Assembly: GCA_045648505.1 (NCBI GenBank) | Contig: JAZROD010000058.1 | Location: 12,685-76,684, forward strand | Origin: RGIG8700 sp045648505 | Lineage (GTDB): Bacteria; Bacillota; Clostridia; RGIG6154 | Direction: 5' to 3' | DNA length: 64,000 bases | Part shown: piece after piece, positions 8,925-17,235 of the stretch | Position numbering within the stretch: position 1 is the stretch's first letter | How the letters are laid out: each line of letters starts with the position of its first letter | Made by a program: the position numbers and the translations under genes | Notes under the pieces: model-generated | Databases searched by the model: none | Told to the model about the DNA's origin: nothing | What the model saw: the letters and a program-made list of their open reading frames with translations, nothing else

Positions 8925-10358
8925 ATGGTACACAACACTAATTATATGAAGTGCAGTGAGTGTGAAAGACACAACTGGCTTGTGAAAAACTCACCGGACA
9001 GCTACGAACAGGATGAAGCACATATCTTTATGGAAAACACTTCCAAAGAAGCTAAAGAGCTTGCAAAAAAGCTTTTTAAAGGCGGTGTGCAGATTTCTGA
9101 GGAAGACGCTCTTTACGAAACAGAAAAAGCACTTAAAAAACATTCAGTGCTTTATGATGCATATTTTGAAAATGATGTAGCTTCCTGCACGGTAGACATT
9201 ATGGTCTGCAAAAATTCAAAGGCAGATATATATCTTGTTAAAAGCGGAGTTAATGTTTATTATTTTGCAAAAGAGCTTTCTTTTCAGAAAATGGTGCTTC
9301 AGTCAAAGGGCATTAAAGTTAAGAATATGTATTTAATGCTTATTGACCGTGACTATGTTCGTGGCAGAAAGCTTAACATAAAAAAATTGTTCAAGATTAC
9401 AAATGTAAACAACCTTGACAATTCAAAAAATATGTATAGAAGGGCAACTGAAATCGGCATTACGCAAGGACTCCCCTGTGAGCCATACAGTGAGGTTAAG
9501 AAATACTGTCAGCATTGCGGATTTTTTGAATATTGCTTCAAGGACCTTCCAAAACCCAATATTTTTGAAATATCGGGAATGGATTTTGCCACAAAGCTTG
9601 GCTATTATAACAAAGGCATTATTTCTTTTCAGGATTTTGCAAAGCTTCCGGAAGAGATGGATAAAAGCTATATGAAGCAGGTTAACTGTTCATTAAGCAA
9701 CAAGCCAATGGTAAACAAGGCAAAGCTTCGTGAATTTTTAGGAAAGCTTAAATACCCCATAGGATTTCTTGATTTTGAAACAGTTGGTCCTCTTATTCCT
9801 GAATTTGAAGGACATAAGGTGGGCGAGCTTATAATAACCCAGTTTTCATATCATGTTATTGAAAAAGAAGGGGAAAAACCAAAGCATTATGAATTTGTTG
9901 GCGATGGTATAAATTACCCTGAAAAAGAGCTTTGCAAGGCTCTTTGCGGGTGTATAAAAGAAAATCATACGGTGCTTATGTATTCTCCTTATGAAAAAAT
10001 GTGCATAAAGCATCTTAAAAACAAACAACCTTCTTTTGCAAAGGAACTTGAAATCATCAAGAAGAATTTAGTGGACCTTGAAGAGCCTTTCAGAAAGAAA
10101 TATCTTTATCATCCACTTATGCAGGGAAGAAGCTCAATAAAAAAAGTGCTTCCTGCACTTTATCCCCATAGCAGAAGACTGGGCTATGAAAATCTTGATG
10201 TAAAAAATGGCGCAATGGCGGTTGAAAAATATCTGGACCTTAAAAATATGCCACGCCACGAAAGACTTGTAATGATAGAAAAGCTGTTGAACTATTGTTG
10301 TATGGACACATTGGCAATGGTGGCACTTTTAGAAAAAATAAGAGAATACGCAAAATAA
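8925..10358 (+). CDS. DUF2779 protein: Cas4-like/PD-(D/E)XK region plus RNase H-fold domain
   Basis: 477 residues. The N-terminal part has an early CSEC (residues 10-13) and a later CQHCGFFEYC cluster (near 190), the spacing used by Cas4/AddB-like nucleases to hold a [4Fe-4S] cluster. The C-terminal part begins with 'IGFLDFETVGPLIPEFEGHK' (near 285), the hallmark of DUF2779, with conserved Asp/Glu typical of DEDD-type exonuclease folds and a late CCMDTLAM. Function is unknown in the family; a nucleic-acid-processing role is inference. It has no strong ribosome site, so translation may be coupled to the carboxypeptidase. Confidence 0.75.
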   Translation: MVHNTNYMKCSECERHNWLVKNSPDSYEQDEAHIFMENTSKEAKELAKKLFKGGVQISEEDALYETEKALKKHSVLYDAYFENDVASCTVDIMVCKNSKADIYLVKSGVNVYYFAKELSFQKMVLQSKGIKVKNMYLMLIDRDYVRGRKLNIKKLFKITNVNNLDNSKNMYRRATEIGITQGLPCEPYSEVKKYCQHCGFFEYCFKDLPKPNIFEISGMDFATKLGYYNKGIISFQDFAKLPEEMDKSYMKQVNCSLSNKPMVNKAKLREFLGKLKYPIGFLDFETVGPLIPEFEGHKVGELIITQFSYHVIEKEGEKPKHYEFVGDGINYPEKELCKALCGCIKENHTVLMYSPYEKMCIKHLKNKQPSFAKELEIIKKNLVDLEEPFRKKYLYHPLMQGRSSIKKVLPALYPHSRRLGYENLDVKNGAMAVEKYLDLKNMPRHERLVMIEKLLNYCCMDTLAMVALLEKIREYAK

Positions 10359-10359
10359 G

Positions 10360-10386
10360 AAGCTCACATCTGTGAGCTTTTTATTT
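10360..10386. terminator. Terminator shared by the convergent DUF2779 and serpin genes
   Basis: Perfect stem AAGCTCACA / TGTGAGCTT with a 2-base loop and a following TTTATTTT on the plus strand; it lies between two converging stop codons. Confidence 0.8.
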
Positions 10387-10398
10387 TGCGTATTTACA

Positions 10399-11814
10399 CT
10401 ACTTTATTTCACCTACAAAGAGGGCAATATTGTTCGTTTCGTCGTAAATTACGAAAGTAAAGTCTTTGTTGATATTAAGAACAAGTGGTTCAGGATTTTG
10501 AGTGTATGCAGATGTTGCCATTAAAATTGCAGTAGCGGCAGAGGCTTCTGTGCCTTCTTCATCTGTGTTTATATAGGTTTTCTGAATAACATCAAATGCA
10601 GAAAGAGGAATATCTGTCATTTTATCAAGGTTTACAGAGCCTATTCCCATATTTTCAAGATGAGCCTTTAAAGAAGTTGTGTATTCAAATTTGAATTTAG
10701 GCATCTTAAGATTTACATAGGTGTTATTAAGTGTTGTGTTTTCCACAAAGCTTACAGGGTTTGTAACTCTGTCGCTTCCCATTAAAACAAACATACTTAT
10801 CTGTGCGCCGTCGCTTTCATAAGGAAGCTTAACAATCTGAACATCACCGTTTATGCCGTAGTCAAGGTATGAGGTCTGTTCCATAAAATCTTTTTTGGTT
10901 TCAACGCCGCCGCTTGTGAAAGTATCTTCTTTAGTGAGATTTTTATTGAATTTATTGCGGAAAGAACCTTTAAAATATACTGTGTTAACAATAAGCCCGT
11001 CAAAATCACTGTTTGATATAACACCGCTTATTTTACCATTGGTGTTTTCATAAACCCAGTTGTTTATTCTGCTTTGAGCAGTAGAATCTGTAACTGTGTG
11101 GCTTTCTGCAGAGTAGTAATTAAGAACTGCTGACTCAAAATCAGGGTTAAATCTTGCAACTGTTCTGTCACGGTTGAGCCATACAGAGTTTGCAGTATAA
11201 ATTTTGATTTTTTCAGAGTTGTTATACCGACTTAAAAGTGAGTACATTCTTTTATTCTGACTTTGTGTATCTTCCATATTAAATGCAGAAATAATATCCG
11301 CTTCTGTCTGCTGGTCTGCACCGTTTAATGCAACGCTTATTGCATTTTCAAGTGAAAATGGTGAAAGTGCATAGCTTGAGCTTTCTGAAACTGTATTATA
11401 TAAAATATCCTCTGCTCTGCCCCACATAACTGCTCTTCCTTCAGGCATAGTCATAGGCATTATTTCTTCCGATGCAACAGATATATCATGTTCAATAGCC
11501 GCTTCATTTGTTATAGTTTCTTCAGGAACAATAACCTCTGGTGTGGTTGTCTTTTCTTCCCCTGCAGAGAAGGTTTCTCCGTGACTTTCATATACAGGTG
11601 CAGGAATGTCGCTTTTTATAACCTGTGGGGTGGTGTTTCCCTGACCTGATAAAAATACCACAAGTGCAATTGCTGCCGCACAAAGACTGCCGTAAGAATA
11701 AGCAGGCACGAAACTGCGTCTTTTTCTTTCAACCGGCTGTGGGTTTAATATTTTGTTTTTAAGGGCTTCATCTGTGATACTGTCGTTAGCCTTTTTGTAT
11801 AAATCTTTAAACAA
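10399..11814 (-). CDS. Membrane-anchored serpin, probable partner (anti-sigma-like) of the upstream ECF sigma factor
   Basis: 471 residues. A short cytoplasmic head (1-40, 'DEALKNKIL' and a basic patch), one membrane helix (about 41-60), an acidic Thr/Glu-rich stalk (60-125), then a complete serpin domain. Serpin marks: 'LNGADQQTEADI', 'NTVYFKGSF', the hinge 'DEEGTEASAATAI' (near 415) that fits the inhibitory pattern, and the last strand 'DFTFVIYDETNNIALFVGEIK'. Counting from the hinge, the scissile region falls in ATSAY. The start is a TTG at 11814 inside the end of the sigma gene (8-base overlap) with GGAGG 9 bases upstream, so synthesis is coupled to the sigma factor. The one-helix, inside-head topology is that of anti-sigma factors; this role is inferred. 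Confidence 0.85.
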   Translation of the reverse strand: MFKDLYKKANDSITDEALKNKILNPQPVERKRRSFVPAYSYGSLCAAAIALVVFLSGQGNTTPQVIKSDIPAPVYESHGETFSAGEEKTTTPEVIVPEETITNEAAIEHDISVASEEIMPMTMPEGRAVMWGRAEDILYNTVSESSSYALSPFSLENAISVALNGADQQTEADIISAFNMEDTQSQNKRMYSLLSRYNNSEKIKIYTANSVWLNRDRTVARFNPDFESAVLNYYSAESHTVTDSTAQSRINNWVYENTNGKISGVISNSDFDGLIVNTVYFKGSFRNKFNKNLTKEDTFTSGGVETKKDFMEQTSYLDYGINGDVQIVKLPYESDGAQISMFVLMGSDRVTNPVSFVENTTLNNTYVNLKMPKFKFEYTTSLKAHLENMGIGSVNLDKMTDIPLSAFDVIQKTYINTDEEGTEASAATAILMATSAYTQNPEPLVLNINKDFTFVIYDETNNIALFVGEIK

Positions 11815-12277
11815 TTTCGCAATCCTCCTTCAATTTTTCTTTCAGCATTTCCCTTGCTCTGTGAAGCTGGGACTTAACTGTTGTTTCTTTGGTATTAAGA
11901 ATTTCGGCAATCTCTTTAACCGGCATATCTTCGTAGTAAAAAAGATGGATTACCGTTCTGTACTTTGAGGGAAGTGATAAAACTGCATAGTAAACATCGC
12001 TTTCTTCGGGGTCTGAAAAAGAAATTTCCTCCGTAAGCTCTGCGGTGTTTCTGAAGAAATCATCAAGAAACACATTCTTACTGCAGTTAATGGTAACTTT
12101 AATAAGCCATGCCTTCAAATGCTCGTCGCTTTCAAACTCTCTGTCCTTTTTAAGAAATCTGTAAAAGACTTCCTGAACAACATCGTCTGCACGGTGTTTA
12201 TCACCACATCTGGCAAGGGCGAGTCTTAAAACCATATTAAAATGTTTTTCAACTGCCACGCTGTCATTGGTAACCAT
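11807..12277 (-). CDS. ECF-type RNA polymerase sigma factor
   Basis: 156-residue sigma-70 of the extracytoplasmic-function class. Region 2 includes 'RADDVVQEVFYRFLKKD' (near 30) and 'LKAWLIKVTINCSKN'; region 4 includes 'LPSKYRTVIHLFYYEDMPVKEI' and the helix-turn-helix 'TKETTVKSQLHRAREMLKEKL'. The frame is open to 12328, but AGGAG at 12284-12289 and the family N-terminus point to the ATG at 12277. It overlaps the serpin gene, and a promoter of ECF type lies just upstream, so the pair probably controls its own expression in response to an extracellular signal. Confidence 0.92.
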   Translation of the reverse strand: MVTNDSVAVEKHFNMVLRLALARCGDKHRADDVVQEVFYRFLKKDREFESDEHLKAWLIKVTINCSKNVFLDDFFRNTAELTEEISFSDPEESDVYYAVLSLPSKYRTVIHLFYYEDMPVKEIAEILNTKETTVKSQLHRAREMLKEKLKEDCEIV

Positions 12278-12300
12278 TTCAATGCTCCTCTCATAACTAA

Positions 12301-12327
12301 TACCTTGAAAAATAGAAAAAGGTTGCA
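12301..12327 (-). promoter_or_regulatory. Candidate autoregulatory ECF-sigma promoter
   Basis: On the minus strand TGCAAC (plus 12322-12327) followed by a C and T-tract, 17 bases, then GGTA (12301-12304). This is the AAC...GTA layout used by many ECF sigma factors. It fits in the 57-base gap between the kinase and sigma genes. Confidence 0.5.
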
Positions 12328-12334
12328 AAATATT

Positions 12335-13222
12335 TTATTTTTTAAGAATTATTTTAAAAGTTTTTGGAATATTTGTAATTTCAATATATTCTGTACCCGG
12401 TTCAAACTCTCCGTCAAGAGTCCAGTCAGGCTTGGATTCACAATGAATTTCAATATTTTTTGTGCTTATAAGATTTATCATTTCGCAATCATATATCTCA
12501 CCGTTAAGGGAAAGAACAAGCTGATTGAGTTCAAACATATTTTTGGGCTGTCTTATTAAAACAAGCTCCAAAAGACCGTCACTTAAATCAACAATAGTAG
12601 GGTCAAGGGTTAAAATTCCCCCAAGTGATGTGGAATTGCAAATTGCACCGAAAAGATAGTCGCCTTCAAGAGTGCCGTTATCGGTTTTTACAACCATATG
12701 CTCGCTTTTGATTGAAGGTATATCCTTGATGCCTTCAAGAAGGTATGCAATATGACCGAAAGAATTTTTAAAGGACTGTGGTGTGGTGTATGCAATTCTT
12801 GTGAATGCACCAAAGGAAGCAACATAAGTGAAATATTTATTGTTAAAGCTTCCAAGGTCAAGAGAAATGGCTTCGCCTTCCATAATAGCTTTTGCTGCCT
12901 TTAAAATGTTTTTGGGCATTTTAAGTGAAGAAGCAAAATCGTTTGTGCTTCCTGCAGGAATGTAGCCTATGGGAATATCCTTGCCTGAAAGCATAACACC
13001 TTCAATAACCTCGTTAAGAGTACCGTCACCACCGATGGCAACCACAATATCCGCTTCCTCTGCGTGTTCTTTTGCAAGAGAAACGCCGTCACCTTTTTTA
13101 GATGTCATATAAATATGGCTGAAGTATCCATTTTCCGCAAAAATGCGCACAATGTCCGTAAGATATTTGTTTGCCTTTTTAGTGCCTGCACAAGGATTCA
13201 TAATAATTGTTATTATAGCCAT
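12335..13222 (-). CDS. Diacylglycerol/lipid kinase of the YegS-BmrU family
   Basis: 295-residue soluble lipid kinase of the DagK catalytic fold. The nucleotide-binding signature 'VVAIGGDGTLNEVIEG' is near residues 60-75 and 'IPIGYIPAGSTNDFASSL' near 90-107, both diagnostic. The C-terminal half is the beta-rich domain with 'LDGEFEP'. It probably phosphorylates diacylglycerol or a related lipid; the exact substrate cannot be read. It has its own sigma-A promoter overlapping the end of the ECF transporter gene. Confidence 0.88.
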   Translation of the reverse strand: MAIITIIMNPCAGTKKANKYLTDIVRIFAENGYFSHIYMTSKKGDGVSLAKEHAEEADIVVAIGGDGTLNEVIEGVMLSGKDIPIGYIPAGSTNDFASSLKMPKNILKAAKAIMEGEAISLDLGSFNNKYFTYVASFGAFTRIAYTTPQSFKNSFGHIAYLLEGIKDIPSIKSEHMVVKTDNGTLEGDYLFGAICNSTSLGGILTLDPTIVDLSDGLLELVLIRQPKNMFELNQLVLSLNGEIYDCEMINLISTKNIEIHCESKPDWTLDGEFEPGTEYIEITNIPKTFKIILKK

Positions 13223-13274
13223 ATGCTTCTCCCTTCACATAAATAAGCTGAGAAAGAAATCCTCTCTCAGCTTG

Positions 13275-13303
13275 ATTATAACACAGAGCAAATGCTCCGT
13301 CAA
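13275..13303 (-). promoter_or_regulatory. Promoter of the lipid kinase gene
   Basis: Minus strand TTGACG (plus 13298-13303), 17-base spacer, TATAAT (plus 13275-13280). A hairpin AAGCTGAGA / TCTCAGCTT at 13246-13273 would form at the very 5' end of the transcript. Confidence 0.6.
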
Positions 13304-15738
13304 TTATCTTTCAGTAATCCGTATTTTACTTTTATTCTTTCTATTTTGTCAATCATAGCTTCTGCACCAAGCCACAGGAAAAATGCGGTGGAAATACCGT
13401 GAATCATATCCAATGGTGCACCGGTTGAAAAAGCGGTTATAAACATTTTAAAATTGGGGCTTGATGTTGCCTGAAGGACTGAATGAGAATTCATAATAGC
13501 TCCGTAAATTACAAAGGCAGTAATGAATCCGAAAATACAAAGAGAAAGCTTTGTTTTTCTTATGAGCCCTTTTTTAAAAAGTATTCCCGCAAGAAAGCCT
13601 ATAATACCCAAAGCAAACATCTGCCACGGTGTCCAGGGTCCCTGACCAAAGAAAAAGTTTGAAACAAAGGCAGTTACCGCACCCACAAGAAAACCTGTTT
13701 CTCCACCAAGGCATATTGCCGATATGATAACTATTGCAAGAGTGGGTTTGAACTGGGGAAGCATCATAAACGCCGTTCTTCCCACAACACCTATACCACA
13801 AAGAACACTTATAACAACAAGCTCTCTTGCTCTTGGTTTTCTGCTTTCAAAAACAAAGAAAAAAGGTATCATTGTTTCAAAAATTATTAAAAGACTTATA
13901 AAATAATATTTTTTGTTATCCAGACAGGAATAACCGAAAAGAATTGTAAGCGGTATGGCAATGAGAATAAAAAGCATAGCCAACAGAGTTCTTTTGGAAA
14001 GCTTTTGCTTTGGCATACATAATTCCTTGAGGGGAAGCTCTGTTTCTTTTTCAGATGATTTGTCTGTAAACTCATAATTAAGTGGCTTTTTTTTCTGCGG
14101 AATATGTCCTTTGCAGGCTTTTATAATATCATCTGCAAGAATTGCATTTTCAATGGTTGACCTTGCCATTTTGTTGGCAGAGGTGGTATAAAAGCTTTTG
14201 TCTGCAAAAAATTCTCTTGGGCATAAACAGGATGTTATATTACCGTCAAAAAACATAGCGCATCTGTCTGCATATTCTGCACAGAATTCTATATCGTGGG
14301 AAACCATAATAATGGTAACGCCTTTTTGCTTTAAGGCTTTCAGGATTTCTGCAAATTCTTCTTTAAACTGTGCATCCATTCCCTTTGTTGGTTCATCAAG
14401 TAAAAGAATCTGTGGTTTTTTTAACAGTATTTTTGCAAGTGCAGTTCTTTGCTGTTCACCGCCCGATAAATCATAAGGGTGACTTTCAAGCAGATTTTCT
14501 ATTCTGCACAAAAGTGCCATTTCTTTAATTTTTTCGGCATCTTCTTCCATTTCCTGTAAGTCAAGATAAACTGATTTTTTAGCAAATACGCTTTGCACAT
14601 TCTGTGGAAGATAACCAAGCATACCATCATAAAGATTCTTTATTTTTGAAAGCTTTTCTCCGTTTATATAAATTTCCCCACTGTATGGAATGTTAAGTCC
14701 TGAAATAAGGGAAAGTGCGGTTGTTTTTCCTGTACCGTTTCCCCCAAGGATTGCAAAAAGCTCACCCCTTGATACCTTTATATCAAGGCCTTTTATAACA
14801 TCGGCAGAATTTTTTTCATACCTGAACCATAAATCCTTGGTTTCAATAACTGTTTCACCGCCTGAAAAAGGTGTTGCTTCTGGAATTGCATCTTTGTCAA
14901 GGGTGTTTTTCTCTGAAAAATCTTCAAGCCACTTTCTGCCCTCTCTTACGGTGACAGGACAGTTGCTATCCGTATCACAGGCAAGATAAACTTTCATTGG
15001 TGTGGGAAGTGCACCGTACATATCATTTTGAGTATTTCTTAATACAAAGCCAACATCTTTCGGCTCTCCATCTGCAATTATTTTACCGTTTTCCATAACA
15101 ATTACTCTGTCTGAAATTGGGAAAACATCTTCAAGGCGATGTTCTGTGAGAATAATTGTTGTTCCAAGCTCACGGTTGATTTTTTCAAGACTTTTTAAAA
15201 ATTCCCCTGCAGAAATTGGGTCAAGCTGACTTGTGGGTTCGTCTAAAATAAGAAGAGATGGTTGCATAACCATAACAGATGCAAGGTTAAGAAGTTGCTT
15301 CTGCCCACCTGAAAGCTGTGAAACCTTTTTGTGAAACCAGTTTTCAATACCGAAAAAAGATGCCATTTCTGCAACCTTGGCTCTTATTTCGGGTGTTTTA
15401 CAGCCAAGACTTTCAAGACCAAAGGCAAGCTCGTGCCACACCTTGTCTGTTACAATCTGATTATCAGGGCTTTGCATTACAAAGCCTGTTTTTATTGTCT
15501 GTGACTTATGAGAAAGCTCCTTTAAAGGGATGCCTTCAAAAAGGATGTTTCCCTCTGATGTGCCGTAGGGGGCAAGAGATGGTTTAAGAAGTCTTAAAAG
15601 GGTTGTTTTTCCGCATCCTGATTTACCGCATATAGTTATAAATTCCCCTTTTTTAAAGGAAAGATTTATATTTTTCAAAGCTTTAACATTCTGATTTGGA
15701 TATGTAAAGCTTAAATTTTCGATTTTAATGAGTTCCAT
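13300..15738 (-). CDS. ECF transporter fusion: two EcfA-type ATPases plus a substrate-binding S component
   Basis: 812 residues combining three parts that are usually separate. ATPase 1 (about 1-240): Walker A GKSGCGKTT, signature LSGGQ, Walker B LLILDEPT. ATPase 2 (about 300-500): GGNGTGKTT, LSGGEQQR, LLLDEPT. The last 225 residues contain about six membrane helices and resemble ECF S components ('GRTAFMMLPQFKP', 'FFFGQGPWTPWQMFALG'). The start is the ATG at 15738 behind GGAGG at 15746-15750; it overlaps ecfT by 28 bases. As the last gene of a cobalamin-riboswitch operon its S component most likely binds cobalamin or another corrinoid. Confidence 0.88.
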   Translation of the reverse strand: MELIKIENLSFTYPNQNVKALKNINLSFKKGEFITICGKSGCGKTTLLRLLKPSLAPYGTSEGNILFEGIPLKELSHKSQTIKTGFVMQSPDNQIVTDKVWHELAFGLESLGCKTPEIRAKVAEMASFFGIENWFHKKVSQLSGGQKQLLNLASVMVMQPSLLILDEPTSQLDPISAGEFLKSLEKINRELGTTIILTEHRLEDVFPISDRVIVMENGKIIADGEPKDVGFVLRNTQNDMYGALPTPMKVYLACDTDSNCPVTVREGRKWLEDFSEKNTLDKDAIPEATPFSGGETVIETKDLWFRYEKNSADVIKGLDIKVSRGELFAILGGNGTGKTTALSLISGLNIPYSGEIYINGEKLSKIKNLYDGMLGYLPQNVQSVFAKKSVYLDLQEMEEDAEKIKEMALLCRIENLLESHPYDLSGGEQQRTALAKILLKKPQILLLDEPTKGMDAQFKEEFAEILKALKQKGVTIIMVSHDIEFCAEYADRCAMFFDGNITSCLCPREFFADKSFYTTSANKMARSTIENAILADDIIKACKGHIPQKKKPLNYEFTDKSSEKETELPLKELCMPKQKLSKRTLLAMLFILIAIPLTILFGYSCLDNKKYYFISLLIIFETMIPFFFVFESRKPRARELVVISVLCGIGVVGRTAFMMLPQFKPTLAIVIISAICLGGETGFLVGAVTAFVSNFFFGQGPWTPWQMFALGIIGFLAGILFKKGLIRKTKLSLCIFGFITAFVIYGAIMNSHSVLQATSSPNFKMFITAFSTGAPLDMIHGISTAFFLWLGAEAMIDKIERIKVKYGLLKDN

Positions 15739-16598
15739 CTCCACACCTCCTTGAGTTCAATTAAAACAGGATACATACAAAGCAGTAAGTATGCCAGAAA
15801 TCCGCCAATACCATTTAAAGATAAGGCTTCTCCCCTTATGGCGGGGAAATATGTGAATTTCATATTACCGAAAACGCTTCCCACAAAAACATATATTCCT
15901 GCAGTAAGTATAAAAATCAGGGCGAAAACATCTCTTTTTCCAAATTTGAATATTGAAAACGCCGTTCTTCCTGAAAGTCCGTAGCCTCGTGCTTTCATAC
16001 TGTCTGCCGTATCAATGGCATTTTCCAGAGCCCATGTGGTTACACAGGATAAAACAGTTATACCGTTTTTGGCTTTTTTGATAATACTGTCAGATTGCGA
16101 GCCTTTCCCCATACAACGCCTTGTGTTTGCAACGGTTTTCATTTGAGATATAAACATAGGAACAAATCTGAAGGTCATAGAAATAATCAGTGACATTGAA
16201 GGAATAATCCTACCGAAAAGATAAATGAATTTATCGCTTGTCATAATCTCGTTGTAAAATGAGAACCAGCATATTACATTTATTATCATAACCGCCGCAC
16301 AAAGACCGTAAATCACAGATTCTAAAGTAAGGGGATTATTATCAGGCAGATATGCCAGTATTGTAACCCCTTCGTGGTTGAAAAGTGGGTTGATGAGGGC
16401 TGCTAAAATAACCATCGGCAATATATAAACAAAACCACTTTTAAGTGCTTTTTTCCCTTTTGTTATAACAAGGCAGGCAAAAGAAGAAACAAAGGACATC
16501 AAAAGAGCCACAGGATGCATAAAAAACATAGCAAAGCCTATAACAAAAACAAAATATATAAAATTAATTATTGGATGAAAATTTTTAAATTCTCTCAT
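15711..16598 (-). CDS. ecfT: ECF transporter transmembrane subunit EcfT
   Basis: 295-residue integral membrane coupling subunit that links the two ATPases to the S component. About six to seven hydrophobic segments. The first coupling motif 'DSMKARGYGLSGR' (Ala-Arg-Gly) is near residue 200. AAGGAG at 16605-16610 and the N-terminus MREFKNFHPI set the start at 16598, although the frame is open to 16673. It follows the DUF4430 gene by 10 bases and overlaps the ATPase/S gene. Confidence 0.9.
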   Translation of the reverse strand: MREFKNFHPIINFIYFVFVIGFAMFFMHPVALLMSFVSSFACLVITKGKKALKSGFVYILPMVILAALINPLFNHEGVTILAYLPDNNPLTLESVIYGLCAAVMIINVICWFSFYNEIMTSDKFIYLFGRIIPSMSLIISMTFRFVPMFISQMKTVANTRRCMGKGSQSDSIIKKAKNGITVLSCVTTWALENAIDTADSMKARGYGLSGRTAFSIFKFGKRDVFALIFILTAGIYVFVGSVFGNMKFTYFPAIRGEALSLNGIGGFLAYLLLCMYPVLIELKEVWRWNSLKSKI

Positions 16599-16608
16599 CT
16601 TTATCTCC

Positions 16609-17235
16609 TTATCTGCAGATGTATATCCACTGTATCTCGTCACCATCTTTAAGCTTGTATGCCGAAGAGCCACAGTCTGTTGACTGCCCGTTAACTGTGT
16701 AAACCCAGCCTGAACCTGCTCCGCAGTCTTTTTCGTATAAATTGCCGATTCCTTTTATATACACACTATTATACATTGGCGTATATACAAAATCAATGTG
16801 TATTTTTCTTTTTTTAAGTTCCCTAGAAAGAACATTGAAAACAGTTTCATCTTGGAAAAACTCCACTTCTGATTTGTAAAGAAGAACTCCATCTTCTGGA
16901 ACAAGCTCTGCCTTGCCTTCAGGAAGCTTTTCCATATTTGAAAGAACCTGATCACATAATATTTCAATGGTGCAGAAAGTACCTTGCTTTATTTCTTCTT
17001 CAACAATAGTTTCATTGACATGTTCTTCTTTAACAGGAAGCGGATCTTGACGAGTTTCAACAACGCTCTTGGTTTCAGGTTGTTTTTGTGCTTCTTCTGT
17101 TAAAGGAAGCGGGTTTTTAGTAATATCAATGGGTAAAGCTTCGCTTTCAGAACTTTTTGGGGAACTTTGCAACGCAAAAGCTGATGTAAGAACAAGAAGA
17201 ATAATTATAATACATAATACTTTCTTTTTCATCAT
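16609..17235 (-). CDS. Secreted DUF4430 (transcobalamin C-terminal-like) protein
   Basis: 208 residues: signal peptide or membrane anchor (about 1-22), a Ser/Pro/Glu-rich spacer (23-85), then one DUF4430 beta domain (about 88-208) ending in 'GSGWVYTVNGQSTDCG', 'LKDGDEIQWIYICR'. DUF4430 is the bacterial match of the beta domain of animal transcobalamin and intrinsic factor. The start overlaps the stop of the upstream SLH gene (ATGA). Two Cys pairs in the domain could form disulfides. A role as second half of a corrinoid clamp or as the donor to the ECF transporter is inferred from family and operon. Confidence 0.85.
   Translation of the reverse strand: MMKKKVLCIIIILLVLTSAFALQSSPKSSESEALPIDITKNPLPLTEEAQKQPETKSVVETRQDPLPVKEEHVNETIVEEEIKQGTFCTIEILCDQVLSNMEKLPEGKAELVPEDGVLLYKSEVEFFQDETVFNVLSRELKKRKIHIDFVYTPMYNSVYIKGIGNLYEKDCGAGSGWVYTVNGQSTDCGSSAYKLKDGDEIQWIYICR

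Noticed and set aside
16599..16673. 25-codon extension of ecfT into the DUF4430 gene
   Set aside because: AAGGAG directly before the ATG at 16598 and the membrane-protein start favour the shorter form.
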